The notes below the pieces were generated by a model that saw nothing but the letters and a program-made list of their open reading frames with translations, was not told the DNA's origin and ran no database searches. A stretch of DNA of 5,789 nt from Nitrospirota bacterium (GTDB taxonomy: Bacteria > Nitrospirota > Thermodesulfovibrionia > Thermodesulfovibrionales > JdFR-85): NCBI GenBank assembly GCA_003232715.1, contig QIJG01000179.1, positions 1-5,789 on the forward strand, read 5' to 3'. Positions 1 to 5,789 of the stretch are shown here, piece after piece; position 1 is the stretch's first letter; each line of letters begins with the position of its first letter. Position numbers and translations under genes: made by a program.

Positions 1-230
1 ATCTTGAGGAGTTGAGGGGTTTTGGAGATGTTGAATATGCAGTTTTAAAGGGTATTCCCTATGAAGATATAATCAGCTTTGCCGAAAAGAAAGCAATGGA
101 TATGATAGTGATGAGCACTCATGGGAGAAAGGGACTTGACAGGTTCTTTTTCGGCAGTACGGCTGAAAAGGTTGTCAAGGGTGCACACTGTCCTGTTCTG
201 ACGGTCAGGGCAAAGGAGTTTTCCGAGTGA
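1..230 (+). CDS. Universal stress protein (UspA family), 5'-truncated
   Basis: This is the C-terminal part of a UspA-fold protein. The frame is open to the left window edge, so about 75 codons are visible and the true start lies outside; the TTG at position 12 is internal. The visible part has the strand-helix pattern of the family: an IISFAEKKAMDMIVMSTHG stretch, then GRKGLDRFFFGSTAEKVV, then CPVLTV as the last beta strand. The nucleotide-binding signature G-2x-G-9x-G-(S/T) is recognisable as STHG, nine residues, then GS, with Ser in place of the first Gly, a common variant. Family members are small cytoplasmic proteins, often ATP-binding and induced by stress or growth arrest; the specific role here cannot be told. 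The stop at 228-230 is followed by a repeat-bearing gap, so it is probably not co-transcribed with the next gene. The family call is secure. Confidence 0.93.
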   Translation, partial: LEELRGFGDVEYAVLKGIPYEDIISFAEKKAMDMIVMSTHGRKGLDRFFFGSTAEKVVKGAHCPVLTVRAKEFSE

Positions 231-277
231 CAAGCCCTTTCCCGTGTTTAGTGTTATCTGAAGATAGAAAAAAACAA

Positions 278-356
278 TTCACCGCAGAGACCACAGAGAT
301 CGCAGAGTTGAGAAGATTAAAAGATTCTCTGCGTACTCCGCGTTCTCTGCGGTGAA
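278..356. repeat. Intergenic inverted repeat of the CACCGCAGAGA/TCTCTGCGGTG type
   Basis: Arms 278-307 and 327-356 are inverted copies matching at 25 of 30 positions, with the outer 13 nt (TTCACCGCAGAGA and its complement) perfect and a 19-nt loop. Each arm is itself built from repeated CGCAGAG/CACAGAG-like units about 10 nt apart. From memory, very similar palindromes are scattered between genes in many environmental bacterial genomes; no protein is encoded, so it resembles a MITE or REP-like element. It could form a long hairpin in RNA or DNA, but no T-tract follows that would make it a standard terminator. Confidence 0.8.
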
Positions 357-358
357 AT

Positions 359-364
359 TATAAT
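359..364 (+). promoter_or_regulatory. Possible -10 element (TATAAT) for the reductase-tonB operon
   Basis: A perfect TATAAT hexamer starts 3 nt outside the right arm of the inverted repeat and 26 nt before the ATG at 391. No good -35 is seen at 16-18 nt spacing, where repeat sequence lies, and there is no TGn extension. It would give a leader of only about 20 nt. Suggestive only. Confidence 0.35.
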
Positions 365-390
365 GTGAAAGGTTTTTGGGCTGAAGAAAA

Positions 391-1542
391 ATGGTCATAC
401 GTACACAGGTCCTTGTAGTTGGAGGCGGCCCTGCCGGTGCAACTGCCGCCAGGAGGCTTTCAGAGTCAGGGATTGAGGTTATACTTGTCGAGAAGGACCT
501 CAATCACAGAAAACCCTGTGGTGGCGGGATAGCTTCCACTGCCCTTGAAGAACTTGAAATCCCCCGTAACATACCTCACAGGACTGTTAATACGATAAGA
601 TTCGTTTCTCCTTCAGGCAGGAAGCTCGATATTCCACTTGAGGGCGGCAAGATCCTGGTTGTTGACAGGAGGGCATTTGATTCTCTGCTTAGAAGTCTTG
701 CAGGTGCATCAGGGGCACAGGTTTCAGAGGGAGAATTCGCTGGGTTTCAATCAAGAGACAACAAAGACAGTAAATTAAGATCCCGTGTCTTGATAAACGG
801 TGAACCCGGGATAATTGAATCGGATTATCTGATCGCTTCCGACGGTGTTAACTCAAGGGTGAGGAGCTCCCTTGGTCTTAAATCATCAGGCTATGTGTTT
901 ACACTTTCGTGTCCGGTGGAGGGACTTGAGAGCGATGCCTGCGAGTTCTGGTTTGGCTCTGAACACGCCCCTTCCTCATATTCCTGGGTTTTTCCAAGGG
1001 TTGACCGAGACTCTCATCTTCCGGAGGCATTGAGCCCTTCTGCGGGCTGGTGCTCTGTGGGTACGGGGATTAGCTACGGCAATGATGCGAGATTGTTTTT
1101 TGAGAGGTTTTTGAAGAGGCTGAATCTTAACGGTTCTCAGGTAAAGGCCGCAAGGGGATATAAGGTTCCATCCTGGAAGAATGGACTTTACAATGTGGGG
1201 AACATACTATTTGTGGGGGATTCAGCCACTCAGGTGATGCCGTTTACATACGAAGGTATCTATTACGCTATGAAATCAGGAGAATTTGCTGCCGAAGCAA
1301 TAATTAATAAGAGGCTGTCTTTGTACAGGAAGTTATGGCGCAGGAGGTTCCTCTCAAGGTTCATGCTTATGAGAACCCTCGAAAGTGTCTTTTTGCGCAG
1401 TGATTCAGGGGCGGAGAAAATGTTCGATATGTTTAGCAGGGCTGAGGTTCAGGAGGCGTCAATGAGGCTGTGGTTGAGGAAGGATGCCGGCCGGGGAAGC
1501 CTTTTCAGTTATATTAATCTCTTCAGGAAATTCCTGCATTGA
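391..1542 (+). CDS. Geranylgeranyl reductase family FAD-dependent oxidoreductase
   Basis: A 383-residue flavoprotein. Residues 7-24 form the N-terminal Rossmann strand and dinucleotide loop (VLVVGGGPAGATAA), with E34 placed to bind the adenosine ribose. PCGGG at 42-46 is the conserved loop of the geranylgeranyl reductase family, ASDGVNSRVR at 149-158 is the DG motif, SYSWVFP at 196-202 matches the family's YxWxFP signature, and GDSATQVMPFTYEGI at 276-290 is the second FAD-contacting motif. Family members reduce isoprenoid double bonds in chlorophyll, archaeal lipid or menaquinone tails; the substrate here is unknown, and a quinone or polyprenyl lipid is only a guess. After WVFP there is an extra stretch (about 205-219) where relatives usually run straight to the next strand. 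The ATG at 391 lies just before the Rossmann strand, but the Shine-Dalgarno upstream is weak. The stop overlaps the start of the TonB-like gene, implying coupled translation. Length is normal for the family. Confidence 0.88.
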   Translation: MVIRTQVLVVGGGPAGATAARRLSESGIEVILVEKDLNHRKPCGGGIASTALEELEIPRNIPHRTVNTIRFVSPSGRKLDIPLEGGKILVVDRRAFDSLLRSLAGASGAQVSEGEFAGFQSRDNKDSKLRSRVLINGEPGIIESDYLIASDGVNSRVRSSLGLKSSGYVFTLSCPVEGLESDACEFWFGSEHAPSSYSWVFPRVDRDSHLPEALSPSAGWCSVGTGISYGNDARLFFERFLKRLNLNGSQVKAARGYKVPSWKNGLYNVGNILFVGDSATQVMPFTYEGIYYAMKSGEFAAEAIINKRLSLYRKLWRRRFLSRFMLMRTLESVFLRSDSGAEKMFDMFSRAEVQEASMRLWLRKDAGRGSLFSYINLFRKFLH

Positions 1543-2351
1543 GACTCAAAAGTGCCGTTGTTTTATCTTTTCTGTTCCACCTGTTGATAATCTTTCTTAT
1601 TCTAAAGATAACGCTCTCTTCCCCTAAAGAAAGAAAGACGGAAGAAAGACGGAAGAGACCCTTTATAACAGAGATTGTCTCTCCCCCTGAGGTCAATAGA
1701 AAACCTGAGGTTCTGCGAGGTAAAAAGAAGGGTTTGCCTCTGAAGAAACCTGAAAAATCTGCTCTAAACACCATGCCCTCTGCAGAGAAACCATCCAAAA
1801 GACAGGAGGAGGCTTCAACTATGAGGAACGCTCCCGGATCACCTGCCGTGTTGAATAAGGGAGTTTTCCCGGAGAAGAGGATAAAGCCTTCGGAGGAAGG
1901 TTCAGGGGTAGAGGGAAAGTCAGGGATACGGAGACTGCCGGGGGCCAGGGAACTCTTTGACGCCAGGATAATAGGAGATATCGCTAGACTGCAGCCATCC
2001 GTGAAACGGAAAGAAAAATCGGGAGTTACTTTCAGTACAAAGGAACTCAAGTATTACAGCTACATGATGAAGCTTAAAGGCAGGATTGAGAGTATATGGA
2101 GATACCCTCCGGAGGCTGTGAGGCGAGGCATTTATGGTGACCCCTATATAAGGTTTACAATAAAGAAAAACGGCTATTTAGGGTCTGTAGAGTTGGTACG
2201 TACATCCGGGTACAGGGAGCTTGATGAGGCTGCAATAAAGGCGCTCAGGGATGGTGAGCCATACTGGCCGCTGCCTGAAAACTGGGATATGGATGGACTC
2301 ACAATTACCGGACATTTTGTCTATACGCTTTCCGGGGCTTATTTAAGGTAG
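1539..2351 (+). CDS. TonB-like energy transducer with C-terminal TonB domain
   Basis: A 270-residue envelope protein. Residues 5-24 form one hydrophobic anchor after a short basic start (MRLK), typical of an inner-membrane signal anchor. S10 and H14 are spaced as SxxxH, the pattern that in E. coli TonB (S16, H20) is needed for coupling to ExbB/ExbD. Residues 28-165 are a linker rich in Lys, Arg, Glu and Pro, suited to spanning the periplasm. Residues 170-265 match a TonB C-terminal domain: the helix before IWRYPPEAVRRGIYG (186-200), then IRFTIKKNGYLGSVELVRTSGYRELDEAAIKAL. Family proteins pass proton-motive energy to outer-membrane receptors or act as periplasmic scaffolds. No exbB, exbD or receptor gene lies in the window. 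The TTG start at 1539 overlaps the reductase stop (TTGA), with AGGA 10 nt upstream as ribosome binding site; no better start precedes the anchor. Which transporter it serves is unknown. Confidence 0.85.
   Translation: MRLKSAVVLSFLFHLLIIFLILKITLSSPKERKTEERRKRPFITEIVSPPEVNRKPEVLRGKKKGLPLKKPEKSALNTMPSAEKPSKRQEEASTMRNAPGSPAVLNKGVFPEKRIKPSEEGSGVEGKSGIRRLPGARELFDARIIGDIARLQPSVKRKEKSGVTFSTKELKYYSYMMKLKGRIESIWRYPPEAVRRGIYGDPYIRFTIKKNGYLGSVELVRTSGYRELDEAAIKALRDGEPYWPLPENWDMDGLTITGHFVYTLSGAYLR
1631..1656 (+). repeat. 11-bp tandem duplication in the TonB linker
   Basis: The unit GAAAGACGGAA occurs twice in perfect tandem (1633-1643, 1644-1654), and period-11 identity extends over 1631-1656. It encodes the basic and acidic start of the linker (ERKTEERRKR). 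The unit is not a multiple of three, so gain or loss of one copy would shift the frame. Confidence 0.8.
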
Positions 2352-2419
2352 CCTGACATTTTTATTTTGCAGATTTACTATTTATTAATTGGCTCAAAAC
2401 AGTGTGGACAAATTATTAA

Positions 2420-2498
2420 AAAAATCCCTCCTGACCTCCCTTTGCCAAAGGGAGGGATCATCCCACTCTTTGGCAAAGAGGGGCGAGGGGAGATTTTT
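2420..2498. repeat. Near-perfect 79-bp palindromic intergenic element, possible bidirectional terminator
   Basis: Arms 2420-2458 and 2460-2498 are inverted around a single central base at 2459: 31 of 39 pairs are Watson-Crick, 3 are G:T and 5 mismatch. The core is TTTGCCAAAG on the left and CTTTGGCAAA on the right, and each arm can also fold alone (2435-2443 with 2447-2455; 2466-2471 with 2475-2480). An A-tract (2418-2424) lies on the left and a T-tract (2494-2498) on the right, so transcripts from either side would end in a hairpin followed by U residues. This fits termination after the TonB-like gene, as an inference. The CCTCCCTTTGCCAAAGGGAGG style is that of dispersed repeats I recall from many environmental bacteria; no transposase is present. 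Confidence 0.8.
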
Positions 2499-2541
2499 AG
2501 ATTGCTCTAATTATGAGGTTTTTAATACATGACATTATCAT

Positions 2542-2566
2542 TTTGCATCAGCACAGGTGATGAAAA
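2542..2566. promoter_or_regulatory. Small dyad upstream of the kinase promoter, possible operator
   Basis: TTTGCATCA and TGATGAAAA form an imperfect dyad, with eight of nine arm positions complementary (CATCA at 2546-2550, TGATG at 2558-2562, 7-nt spacer). It ends 4 nt before the -35 hexamer at 2571, a usual place for an activator or repressor site. No regulator family is recognised, and such a dyad can occur by chance. Confidence 0.25.
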
Positions 2567-2570
2567 TTTC

Positions 2571-2599
2571 TTGACAACCTCCGGGGCATCTGCTATAAA
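2571..2599 (+). promoter_or_regulatory. Sigma70-type promoter for the hybrid kinase gene
   Basis: A consensus -35 TTGACA (2571-2576) is separated by 17 nt from TATAAA (2594-2599), and TGC directly before it (2591-2593) gives an extended -10. Transcription would start near 2606, leaving a leader of about 127 nt before the ATG at 2733. The promoter lies inside the open frame that begins at ATG 2529, which argues that the upstream extension is not translated. Confidence 0.72.
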
Positions 2600-2650
2600 T
2601 GACAGAGGGGGGGTATCGCCTGTTTTTGTAAGATATAAAGTGAAACAATC

Positions 2651-2729
2651 ATTCCCCGGCAAAAGTCGGGGTACAAAGGGGGACTCTATATTTTCCCCTT
2701 TAGTTCAGGGGGGGGAGAGGGGGGATTTT
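2651..2729. repeat. Second G/C-tract repeat element in the kinase 5' leader
   Basis: This stretch holds two hairpins: CCCCGGC-AAAA-GTCGGGG (2654-2671) and AAAGGGGGA (2675-2683) pairing with TTCCCCTTT (2693-2701). It ends in G8 (2708-2715), G6 (2719-2724) and GATTTT, resembling the right end of the palindrome at 2420-2498 (GAGGGGAGATTTTT). Read in the kinase frame it gives SFPGKSRGTKGDSIF and SPLVQGGERGDF, a typical translated-repeat peptide rather than a domain. It therefore looks like a repeat lodged between promoter and gene. Confidence 0.65.
2718..2725 (+). promoter_or_regulatory. Ribosome binding site of the kinase, drawn from the repeat end
   Basis: AGGGGGGA ends 7 nt before the ATG at 2733, a suitable distance for a Shine-Dalgarno sequence. 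It is the G-rich end of the repeat at 2651-2729, so the repeat appears to supply the binding site. It decides the start at 2733 over the in-frame ATG at 2529. Confidence 0.55.
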
Positions 2730-2732
2730 CGA

Positions 2733-5063
2733 ATGAAAGACGAAGATAAGACAAAAGAGCAACTTGTCGGTGAGTTGCTGGAAATGCGCTGGAGGATTGA
2801 TGAACTGGAGGACTCCGAATGCCGATGTCGGCGGGCGGAAGAGAAACTGCGTAAAGTCAACAGGGCACTCAAGGTGCTTAGTGAATGCAACCAGATAATT
2901 GTGCGGGTGAGAGATGAGTCGGTCTTGCTGAGTGAGATATGCAAGGTCTTTGTGGACGTTGGGGGATACTGTCTTGCCTGGATCGGTTTTGCCGAACAAA
3001 ATGAAGAGAAGACTGTGCGGCCGGTGGCGCAGGCTGGTTACGAGAAGGGGTATATCGAGACGTTGAATATCACATGGTCGGATACGGATAGGGGGCGTGG
3101 TCCCACCGGTACAGCTATCCGAACGGGGAAAGTAAGCATTAACAGGGATGTTCTGTCAAACCCTGATTACGCTCTATGGCGGCTTGAGGCGATTAAGCGT
3201 GGTTATCAATCATCGATTGCCCTTCCCCTGATTGATGACAACCGGACCCTGGGTGCCATAAACATATATGCCCCTGAGCCGGATGCCTTCAACAGGGAAG
3301 AGGTGAGACTGCTGACAGAGTTGGTGAATGATCTGACCTATGGCATTACAGCGCTACGTATGCGTGCCGAGCACCGACGGGCCGAAGAAGAACAAACCCG
3401 CTTACGGCGATGTCTTGAGATGCTCTGGAATATCGCCCGCATGGCCGATGCGGACTATCAGAGCTTATGTGACCACGTGCTGGTAGAAATTACAGACATG
3501 ACACAGAGTCCGTACGCTTTCTATGCTTTCCTCAATGAGGCGGAAACAGTGATGAAAATTTATGCGTTCTCTGAGGGGGTGATGAAGGAGTGCCGGATAG
3601 AGGACAGGCCAATTGAATATCCATTAGTCAATGCAGGGCTACTGGGCGATGCAGTCCGCTTCAGGAGGACGCTTATCATCAATGACTACCGATCCTGCCC
3701 CGGCAAAAAAGGACTTCCCGGTGGTCACGTCCCGCTTACCAGGGCTATGATAGTTCCTGTTTTCAGTCACGGTCGTATCGTTGCACTGGCAGGTCTTGCC
3801 AACAAACCCACGGACTATACGGAAGATGACGCCAGACAGATCGAGTCTTTTGCTACAAACGTACAGGTGATTATGGATCGCCGTCAGGCAGAGGAGGAGA
3901 AAGGAAAGATACAGGTCCAGCTCCTCCAGGCGCAGAAGATGGAAGCTGTAGGAACACTGGCAGGCGGGGTTGCCCACGACTTCAACAACCTGCTGACGGC
4001 TATCAGGGGATATGTCGATTTGGTGATGATGAAAGTTGACGAGTCAGGACCTTTTTACAGGAATCTGAAGCAGATACGTAATGCTGCTATACGCGCGGCT
4101 GAGCTCACACGCCAGCTACTCCTTTTCAGCCGCAAGCAGCCAATGGAATTTATCCATCTCAACATCAACAGGACGATTGATGATTTACTGAAGATGCTTA
4201 ATCGTCTTATCGGTGAAGATATAGTTATCAGGACAGACCTGGAGCCGGACATCTGGATGGTCCGGGCAGATCCAGGCAGTATCGAGCAGGTGATCATGAA
4301 TCTTGCCGGCAATGCCAGGGACGCCATGCCCAACGGCGGACGTCTCACTATCAAGACCGAAAACGTTTTGCTGGACGAAGAGTCCTGCAAGGTTTTCCTC
4401 GAAGCTCGGCCCGGCAAATTTGTTTGTCTGTCGGTTGAGGACACAGGAGCCGGCATGAATAAAAAGACCATTCAGCACATTTTCGAACCCTTTTTTACCA
4501 CCAAGGAGGCAGGAAAAGGTACCGGACTCGGCCTGTCCGTCGTCTATGGTATTGTCAAACAGCACGAAGGGTGGATAAATGTTTCCACTAACTCCGGGCT
4601 GGGCTCGACGTTCAGGATATACTTGTCTGCCTCTTCTGTAGAGCCGGAAGATGAGGTGAAGGAGGCAAATCCCCTACAGAAGCTTCAGGGCAGTGGAGAG
4701 CGGATCCTTCTGGTAGAGGATGAAGAAGGAGTCCGGGGATTTGTCTCGGAAGTGCTTCGAGGAAACGGATACAGTGTGGCGGAGGCCGCAAATGTTCAGG
4801 AGGCACTGGACATCTTTGACAGAGAAAAGGGGGATTTCCACCTGATTTTCAGCGATGTTGTTCTGCCCGATAAAAGCGGTCTTCATTTGGTTGACCGGCT
4901 CCTCTCTTACAAACCTGAACTGCGGGTCCTGCTGAGCAGTGGCTACACGGATCAGAAATCGCAGTGGAGCCTTATACAGGAAAGAGAAATCCGGTTTCTG
5001 CAGAAACCTTATGCATTGGCCGATCTGCTTCAGGCCGTTAAAGCGGTTATAGAGAAAGACTGA
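2733..5063 (+). CDS. Hybrid sensor histidine kinase (GAF-GAF-HisKA-HATPase-REC)
   Basis: A 776-residue protein from the start chosen here. Residues 1-45 look like a coiled coil; a first GAF domain spans about 60-205 and a second about 240-378, the latter carrying PGKKGLPGGHVPL, typical of a GAF subtype found in kinases. HisKA has phospho-acceptor H415 in GGVAHDFNNLLTAI, as in NtrB-like kinases. The ATPase domain shows the N box (N527), DTGAGM (570-575), FEPFFTTK and GTGLGL (596-601). The C-terminal receiver (about 655-776) has acidic residues E662-E664, phospho-acceptor D708, S736 and K758, so every catalytic position is present. No transmembrane segment is seen, so it probably senses a cytoplasmic signal through its GAF domains; the ligand is unknown. 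No separate response regulator or phosphotransfer gene is adjacent, so its output partner is elsewhere. The frame is open upstream to ATG 2529, but those 68 codons are promoter and repeat, so 2733 is preferred. Confidence 0.93.
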   Translation: MKDEDKTKEQLVGELLEMRWRIDELEDSECRCRRAEEKLRKVNRALKVLSECNQIIVRVRDESVLLSEICKVFVDVGGYCLAWIGFAEQNEEKTVRPVAQAGYEKGYIETLNITWSDTDRGRGPTGTAIRTGKVSINRDVLSNPDYALWRLEAIKRGYQSSIALPLIDDNRTLGAINIYAPEPDAFNREEVRLLTELVNDLTYGITALRMRAEHRRAEEEQTRLRRCLEMLWNIARMADADYQSLCDHVLVEITDMTQSPYAFYAFLNEAETVMKIYAFSEGVMKECRIEDRPIEYPLVNAGLLGDAVRFRRTLIINDYRSCPGKKGLPGGHVPLTRAMIVPVFSHGRIVALAGLANKPTDYTEDDARQIESFATNVQVIMDRRQAEEEKGKIQVQLLQAQKMEAVGTLAGGVAHDFNNLLTAIRGYVDLVMMKVDESGPFYRNLKQIRNAAIRAAELTRQLLLFSRKQPMEFIHLNINRTIDDLLKMLNRLIGEDIVIRTDLEPDIWMVRADPGSIEQVIMNLAGNARDAMPNGGRLTIKTENVLLDEESCKVFLEARPGKFVCLSVEDTGAGMNKKTIQHIFEPFFTTKEAGKGTGLGLSVVYGIVKQHEGWINVSTNSGLGSTFRIYLSASSVEPEDEVKEANPLQKLQGSGERILLVEDEEGVRGFVSEVLRGNGYSVAEAANVQEALDIFDREKGDFHLIFSDVVLPDKSGLHLVDRLLSYKPELRVLLSSGYTDQKSQWSLIQEREIRFLQKPYALADLLQAVKAVIEKD

Positions 5064-5097
5064 AGCCATAAAAGGAGCCTCGATAAACCCTGAGAGA

Positions 5098-5127
5098 TTG
5101 CCTTGTTGATGTGTCAATGACTAAAAT
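5098..5127 (+). promoter_or_regulatory. Weak possible promoter before cysE
   Basis: TTGCCT (5098-5103) and TAAAAT (5122-5127) are 18 nt apart in the 70-nt gap between the kinase stop and the cysE ATG. The start of transcription would fall at or next to the ATG, implying a leaderless or very short leader. No clear terminator hairpin follows the kinase, so read-through is equally possible. Confidence 0.25.
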
Positions 5128-5133
5128 ATACAT

Positions 5134-5789
5134 ATGGGGTTTTGGAACAATATAAAGAGAGATTTTCAGGCAGTCTTTGAGCGGGACCCTGCAGCAAGGA
5201 ACAGTCTGGACGTTATACTCAGTTATCCGGGGTTTCATGCAATCCTCAGCCACAGAATAAACCACATACTGTGGCAGAAGAAAATTCCCGTCCTGCCCCG
5301 GCTTGTATCCAATATTGTCAGGCTGATGACCGGCATTGAGATACACCCGGGGGCAAGGATAGGAGCGGGGTTTTTTATAGACCATGGGTTGGGGGTCGTG
5401 ATAGGAGAGACGGCGGAGATCGGTGAGGACTGTCTCCTGTATCAGGGTGTTACCCTCGGGGGGACGGGAAAGGAGAAAGGTAAGCGCCATCCCACGCTCG
5501 GAACCCGGGTGGTGGTGGGTGCCGGTGCAAAGGTCCTTGGTGCCATCAGGATAGGCGATTATGCTAAGATAGGGGCCAATGCCGTTGTACTTAACGAGGT
5601 CCCTGACGACTCCATTGTTGTCGGTGTCCCGGGCAGGGTTATAAAGAAAAAAAAGATGAGGTTTACCGACCATGGCGTGGAAGAGATCCTTGATCATATC
5701 CACATGCCGGACCCTGTGGAGGACAGGTTTAAGGAGCTTGAGAGCTACATCGGTCATATTGAAAAGAGGATAGAGCAACTTGAAGGCAA
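5134..5789 (+). CDS. cysE: Serine O-acetyltransferase, 3'-truncated
   Basis: The frame from ATG 5134 is open to the window end (218 codons, no stop). The protein transfers acetyl from acetyl-CoA to L-serine, giving O-acetylserine, the first step of cysteine synthesis in the cytoplasm. The N-terminal helical part carries FERDPAARNSLDVILSYPG and FHAILSHRINHILW, hallmarks of the family. From about residue 66 it is a left-handed beta helix of hexapeptide repeats: IEIHPGARIGAGFFIDHG, VVIGETAEIGEDC, then QGVTLGGTGKEKGKRHP. H84 in DHG and H119 in KRHP match catalytic-site His158 and His193 of E. coli CysE. The tail DPVEDRFKELESYIGHIEKR resembles the short Bacillus-type enzymes (about 220 residues), so only a few codons are probably missing. 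In-frame TAA at 5122 excludes an earlier start except ATA; there is no clear Shine-Dalgarno. No cysK is visible, though it could lie just downstream. Confidence 0.95.
   Translation, partial: MGFWNNIKRDFQAVFERDPAARNSLDVILSYPGFHAILSHRINHILWQKKIPVLPRLVSNIVRLMTGIEIHPGARIGAGFFIDHGLGVVIGETAEIGEDCLLYQGVTLGGTGKEKGKRHPTLGTRVVVGAGAKVLGAIRIGDYAKIGANAVVLNEVPDDSIVVGVPGRVIKKKKMRFTDHGVEEILDHIHMPDPVEDRFKELESYIGHIEKRIEQLEG

Noticed and set aside
278..356. Short repeated CGCAGAG units as a possible CRISPR array
   Set aside because: Units are about 10 nt apart with no unique spacers of usual length, and the two halves are inverted; it is a palindromic repeat element.
1523..2050. 175-codon open frame on the - strand
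   Set aside because: It lies opposite the TonB-like anchor and linker; the low-complexity, purine-rich coding strand explains the absence of antisense stops.
4055..4565. Two overlapping open frames on the - strand within the kinase
   Set aside because: They are antisense to the conserved HisKA and ATPase regions and carry no domain of their own.
5089..5104. ACCCTGAGAGATTGCC, resembling the CTGAGA part of a TPP riboswitch
   Set aside because: The other conserved THI-box segments are absent and the downstream gene is cysE, not a thiamine gene.
5064..5133. Possible terminator after the kinase
   Set aside because: No stable hairpin followed by a T-tract was found in this 70-nt gap.
5047..5778. 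243-codon open frame on the - strand
   Set aside because: It is antisense to cysE, whose hexapeptide and catalytic motifs are clear on the + strand; the antisense translation shows no recognisable domain.

Overview
The window looks like a piece of a bacterial chromosome from an anaerobe-like or environmental lineage. Its style (UspA proteins, a geranylgeranyl-reductase-family flavoprotein beside a TonB-like protein, a large hybrid sensor kinase, and dispersed palindromic CCCCCTTTG-type and CTCTGCGGTGAA-type intergenic repeats) is most like Nitrospirota or the former Deltaproteobacteria. That placement is an inference from style, not from any marker gene. All credible genes lie on the + strand.

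Layout: (1) 1-230, the C-terminal part of a universal stress protein, cut by the window start. (2) 231-390, an intergenic gap holding a repeat with 30-nt inverted arms (278-356) and a perfect TATAAT at its right edge. (3) 391-1542, a geranylgeranyl-reductase-family FAD oxidoreductase, overlapping by 4 nt with (4) 1539-2351, a TonB-like energy transducer with an N-terminal anchor, a charged linker and a C-terminal TonB domain. (5) 2352-2732, a gene-poor stretch holding an almost fully palindromic element (2420-2498), a strong sigma70-type promoter (2571-2599) and a second G-rich repeat that forms the 5' leader of the next gene. (6) 2733-5063, a soluble hybrid histidine kinase (GAF-GAF-HisKA-HATPase-receiver). 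(7) 5134-5789, serine O-acetyltransferase CysE, cut by the window end.

Genes 3 and 4 look like one translationally coupled operon. The kinase appears to be its own transcription unit, insulated from tonB by the palindrome. Its reading frame stays open upstream to an ATG at 2529, but the promoter lies inside that extension and the extension is translated repeat, so the start is placed at 2733. The serine acetyltransferase begins cysteine synthesis and has no evident functional link to the kinase.

I did not find a clearly new multi-gene system. The most interesting points are how the repeats seem to have been built into expression signals (leader, ribosome binding site, likely terminator) and the unexplained coupling of a flavin-dependent isoprenoid-reductase-like enzyme with a TonB protein.
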